Positions 6,646 to 8,612 of a stretch of 8,612 nt of DNA are shown in pieces. How positions within the stretch are numbered: the first letter of the stretch is position 1; each line of letters starts with the position of its first letter. Source of the stretch: Planctomycetaceae bacterium (GTDB lineage: Bacteria > Planctomycetota > Planctomycetia > Pirellulales > Thermoguttaceae); NCBI GenBank assembly GCA_031256755.1, contig JAIRPZ010000230.1, positions 1 through 8,612 of the forward strand. The letters run 5' to 3'. The notes under the pieces were generated by a model. It saw nothing but the letters and a program-made list of their open reading frames with translations, was not told the origin of the DNA and did no database searches. Made by a program: the position numbers and the translations under genes.

Positions 6646-6918
6646 CTATTTCTTACCCCCTTTTCCGCCGTGTCCGCGGAAAATCCGGGTCAGGGAAAAT
6701 TCGCCGAGTTTGTGTCCGACCATCTCTTCGGTGACGAACACCTTGTTAAACACTTTTCCGTTGTGAACAAGAAAAGTATGCCCGACAAATTCCGGGACGA
6801 TGGTACAAGCCCTCGCCCATGTTTTAATCGGCTCTTTTTTACCGACTGCATCCAGCCGCTCAACCTTCGTATACAGTTTCATGTTCACGAAGGGACCTTT
6901 TTTAATTGATCTGCTCAT
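6646..6918 (-). CDS. rpsS: 30S ribosomal protein S19
   Basis: S19 forms a complex with S13 in the head of the small subunit and contacts the A-site tRNA region. The 90 residues match family length. Signatures are MSRSIKKGPFV (1-11), TWARACTIVPEFVGHTF (33-49), VHNGK (51-55) and MVGHKLGEFSLTR (66-78), with a basic Gly/Lys tail. The usual TWSR is TWAR here. In the standard S10 operon it sits between rplB and rplV. Here rplV follows as expected, but the gene upstream is larC and a strong promoter lies between them, so rpsS is the first gene of a separate two-gene unit. No Shine-Dalgarno site precedes the ATG. Confidence 0.97.
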   Translation of the reverse strand: MSRSIKKGPFVNMKLYTKVERLDAVGKKEPIKTWARACTIVPEFVGHTFLVHNGKVFNKVFVTEEMVGHKLGEFSLTRIFRGHGGKGGKK

Positions 6919-7004
6919 AATGTACAGTGTCTATTTTACAAGAAAACCGAAAACCGGGCAGGGGGGGCTTGCCGTCCGGGTCTCTTCCAAAACAATAGAC
7001 CAGT

Positions 7005-7032
7005 ATTGTAGCATCAAAAAAAGGAACGTCAA
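7005..7032 (-). promoter_or_regulatory. Sigma-70 type promoter for rpsS-rplV
   Basis: Read on the minus strand, TTGACG (7032-7027) is followed after 16 bases by TACAAT (7010-7005), itself preceded by TGC, which gives an extended -10. The spacer contains a T-run. This is the best -35/-10 pair in the window. Transcription would start near 6998, giving a leader of about 80 bases that contains a run of seven C (plus-strand G at 6961-6967) and possible weak stems. Confidence 0.75.
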
Positions 7033-7035
7033 GTA

Positions 7036-7098
7036 CCGGCAGCGGAACACAAAAAATGAGAACGGCGGGGGCTGTCCGAAATTTGTTCTTCCTGCCGG
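7036..7098 (-). terminator. Possible end-of-transcript structure after larC
   Basis: CCGGCAG (7036-7042) and CTGCCGG (7092-7098) are exact inverted arms, with GAAC/GTTC (7045-7048, 7085-7088) pairing inside them. The structure starts 3 bases beyond the larC stop. The loop contains a T-run on the minus strand, and another T-run lies about 14 bases past the outer arm inside the rpsS promoter. It is not a textbook terminator, so readthrough into rpsS is possible. Confidence 0.3.
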
Positions 7099-7100
7099 AT

Positions 7101-8321
7101 TCAATACAGGTGATCCATAATTTTGGCAACGGGAATCCCTTTCGCAGCGGCAAGACGCTTGACCGATTCAAATTCCGGCGTTACCCTTTCTGTACCGTCA
7201 GGCAAATAGGAACGCTTCGCATCGACTTCTCCCCACACCGTTTTTATCCGATCCGGCTCGCGGTGAAGCACTGACCGCTCCGCAGGATAACGGCGAATCC
7301 CAATGGTCGACGTTTCCGCAAAAAGCATCATTTCTACCGGACTGATCTGATCCTGCCGGCACATCACCGAAATCGTTATGCCCGGACGCTGCTTTTTCAT
7401 CTGAACCGGCGTAATCCACACGTCCAGCGGTGCAAGCGTCCAAAGCCGGTCAACACAATGCCCCGCCAACTCGCCGGTCATGTCGTCAATATTCGTTTCG
7501 ACAATCCAGACCACCTCGTTCCTGATCGGATGTTGTACCGGCTCGGTATCCATCATGTAATCGTACTGATGGTCGGCAAAATGCCCCATACGTTGTCCGT
7601 TGCCGACAGGCAATTCTCCGACAAGTATCCGCAAAATATTCGCCTGCTGTTCCAAATCCCTGCTTCCGGCACCGACTCCGGTGGACTGTATGGTCATCGC
7701 CGGCAGCAAACTGTACCGCTTAACGCAGTATTTCAGAATAGCGGCACCGGTCGGCGTAGTCAATTCAAACGGCACATCCGAAGCGGCAATCGGAATTCCT
7801 TTTAACAATTCTGCGGTTGCCGGAGCCGGAACAGGGCAAATGCCGTGAGCCACGCGGACAGTTCCGCCGCCGGTCGGAACCGGCGAAGCCGCTATGTCGG
7901 TAATATTCAGATAATCAAGACCGACAACAGTTCCGACAATATCGGCTATCGAATCCGCCGCACCGACTTCGTGGAAGCGGATCGTTTCGGGTTCCGCACC
8001 GTGTACTTTTCCTTCGGCTTGTGCAAGGACTTTGAAAATGCCTCCTGCATGTTCTTTGTTCTTGTCCGAAAGTTTTGAACCGGCAATCATTGCCAGAATA
8101 TCGGCAAGCGTCCGGTGAGCGTGTTCGTGCGGTGCGTGAACATCCGCCTGAATAGCCCGGAATTCCTTGCGGAAAACATCGGACGATGAAATTTTGACAG
8201 ACGGAATAACGGATTGGACGTTCTCATTGAGCAAGTCCACCGGAACACCGAGATCGATCAGCGCACCAAGCATCATATCACCGCTGATGCCTGACAGACA
8301 ATCCAGATAAGCAAAAGACAT
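7101..8321 (-). CDS. larC: Nickel insertion protein LarC (pyridinium-3,5-bisthiocarboxylate mononucleotide nickel chelatase)
   Basis: LarC inserts nickel, in a CTP-dependent reaction, into the pyridinium-bisthiocarboxylate nucleotide to finish the nickel-pincer cofactor used by lactate racemase LarA and related epimerases. The 406-residue protein matches full-length LarC in one frame. The N-terminal part has DCLSGISGDMMLGALIDLG (7-25), a His-rich VHAPHEHAH segment (61-69) likely to bind metal, FHEVGAADSIADIVG (116-130), PVPTGGGTV (147-155) and ELTTPTGAA (186-194). The C-terminal part has VETNIDDMTGELAG (274-287), LDVWITPVQMKKQRPG (299-314) and FAETSTIGIR (334-343). In Lactobacillus plantarum the two halves are joined by programmed frameshifting; here no shift is needed. 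LarA, LarB and LarE are not in the window. It appears to be transcribed alone and has no Shine-Dalgarno site. Confidence 0.95.
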   Translation of the reverse strand: MSFAYLDCLSGISGDMMLGALIDLGVPVDLLNENVQSVIPSVKISSSDVFRKEFRAIQADVHAPHEHAHRTLADILAMIAGSKLSDKNKEHAGGIFKVLAQAEGKVHGAEPETIRFHEVGAADSIADIVGTVVGLDYLNITDIAASPVPTGGGTVRVAHGICPVPAPATAELLKGIPIAASDVPFELTTPTGAAILKYCVKRYSLLPAMTIQSTGVGAGSRDLEQQANILRILVGELPVGNGQRMGHFADHQYDYMMDTEPVQHPIRNEVVWIVETNIDDMTGELAGHCVDRLWTLAPLDVWITPVQMKKQRPGITISVMCRQDQISPVEMMLFAETSTIGIRRYPAERSVLHREPDRIKTVWGEVDAKRSYLPDGTERVTPEFESVKRLAAAKGIPVAKIMDHLY

Positions 8322-8359
8322 AACTTAAAAACAGATACCGGAAAACAGCAAGACGCATT

Positions 8360-8365
8360 ATTGTA
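8360..8365 (-). promoter_or_regulatory. Candidate -10 element for larC
   Basis: On the minus strand TACAAT lies about 39 bases before the larC ATG, which would give a leader of about 31 bases. It is the same hexamer as in the rpsS promoter. The TG upstream is one base out of extended -10 register, and no good -35 is seen. Confidence 0.45.
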
Positions 8366-8369
8366 CACG

Positions 8370-8396
8370 AAAAAAACGGCGCAGGGAAAACGCACC
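8370..8396 (-). terminator. Candidate second terminator for the PEP-CTERM gene
   Basis: Read on the minus strand, GGTGCG (8396-8391), a 7-base loop and TGCGCC (8383-8378) form a 6-bp RNA stem with two G-U pairs, followed by G and seven T (8376-8370). It ends just upstream of the larC -10, so it would insulate larC from readthrough. Confidence 0.5.
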
Positions 8397-8402
8397 AAAA
8401 AC

Positions 8403-8432
8403 AAATCCGGCAGGCATTCGCCCGCCGGATTT
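8403..8432 (-). terminator. Intrinsic terminator for the PEP-CTERM gene (nearly symmetric)
   Basis: AAATCCGGC (8403-8411) and GCCGGATTT (8424-8432) form a 9-bp stem, extended by three more pairs (GGC/GCC) after one mismatch, around an ATTC loop. On the minus strand it is followed by G and five T. On the plus strand T residues follow as well, so it could act in both directions, but no plus-strand gene needs it. It lies about 70 bases after the stop at 8503. A smaller CGGAGG/CCTCCG hairpin (8447-8466) lies between them without a T-run. Confidence 0.7.
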
Positions 8433-8502
8433 TTACGTTTCCGAACCGGAGGACGTATGCCCTCCGCTCGTTTTTGCAGCGTAATTTATACGCCGCCCGT
8501 TT

Positions 8503-8612
8503 CTACTTTTTCCGTCTTCGAAGAGCGGCAAGTCCTGCGATGCCCAATCCGAACACCGCCAGCGTTGCCGGTTCGGGCGTTGCGGTAGCAAGTGCTTTCG
8601 CTTCCGAAAAAT
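8503..8612 (-). CDS. C-terminal end of a PEP-CTERM sorted protein, cut by the window
   Basis: Only the last 35 residues are present; the stop TAG is at 8505-8503 on the minus strand. They form the three-part PEP-CTERM tail: Pro-Glu-Pro at residues 12-14 of the fragment (TPEPATLA), a hydrophobic span of about 16 residues rich in Gly, Ala and Leu, and the basic cluster RRRKK at the very end. In known systems this tail sends a secreted protein to the membrane, where an exosortase (EpsH/XrtA type) processes it, often in bacteria that make exopolysaccharide. The body of the protein, and so its function, lies outside the window. No exosortase gene is visible here. Confidence 0.88.
   Translation of the reverse strand, partial: FSEAKALATATPEPATLAVFGLGIAGLAALRRRKK

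Noticed and set aside
6511..7120. Plus-strand open frames across the ribosomal protein genes and the rpsS promoter
   Set aside because: They are antisense to rpsS/rplV or run through the promoter region and lack plausible starts or protein features.

Overview
The window looks like a piece of a bacterial chromosome from the PVC group, with Planctomycetota or Lentisphaerota-type bacteria most likely. Four things point there: a PEP-CTERM sorting tail at the right edge, an Rpn/PDDEXK_2-type nuclease at the left edge, a planctomycete-like ArgS, and mostly leaderless-looking or weak ribosome binding sites. This placement is inference from protein style; there is no rRNA or other phylogenetic anchor in the window.

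Layout. Bases 2-913 (+) hold an Rpn-family nuclease/putative transposase whose first few codons lie outside the window; its tail contains an in-frame 24-bp tandem repeat. Bases 914-1290 are non-coding, with a rearranged palindromic repeat directly after the stop, an AT-rich inverted repeat, and an extended -10 promoter. argS (arginyl-tRNA synthetase, 1291-3072, +) follows. Then come tkt (transketolase, 3180-5237, +), with its own extended -10 promoter, and a rhomboid-family intramembrane serine protease (5263-6213, +) 25 bases downstream, probably on the same transcript. The strand then switches. rplV (L22) and rpsS (S19) form a two-gene minus-strand unit (6217-6918) that converges on the rhomboid gene with only 3 bases between stop codons. 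larC (nickel insertion for the lactate racemase cofactor, 7101-8321, -) lies upstream of the ribosomal pair. The right edge carries the last 35 codons of a PEP-CTERM surface or exported protein (8503-8612, -), followed by two candidate terminators.

Functionally this is mostly a housekeeping region: translation (argS, rpsS, rplV), the pentose phosphate pathway (tkt), membrane proteolysis (rhomboid) and cofactor maturation (larC). The genes do not form one pathway. The most unusual points are the rpsS-rplV pair standing apart from the rest of the S10 operon, the rearranged palindrome beside the Rpn gene, a glycine-rich insertion in the rhomboid, and a consistent use of TGnTA(T/C)AAT promoters. 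I see no convincing new multi-gene system here.
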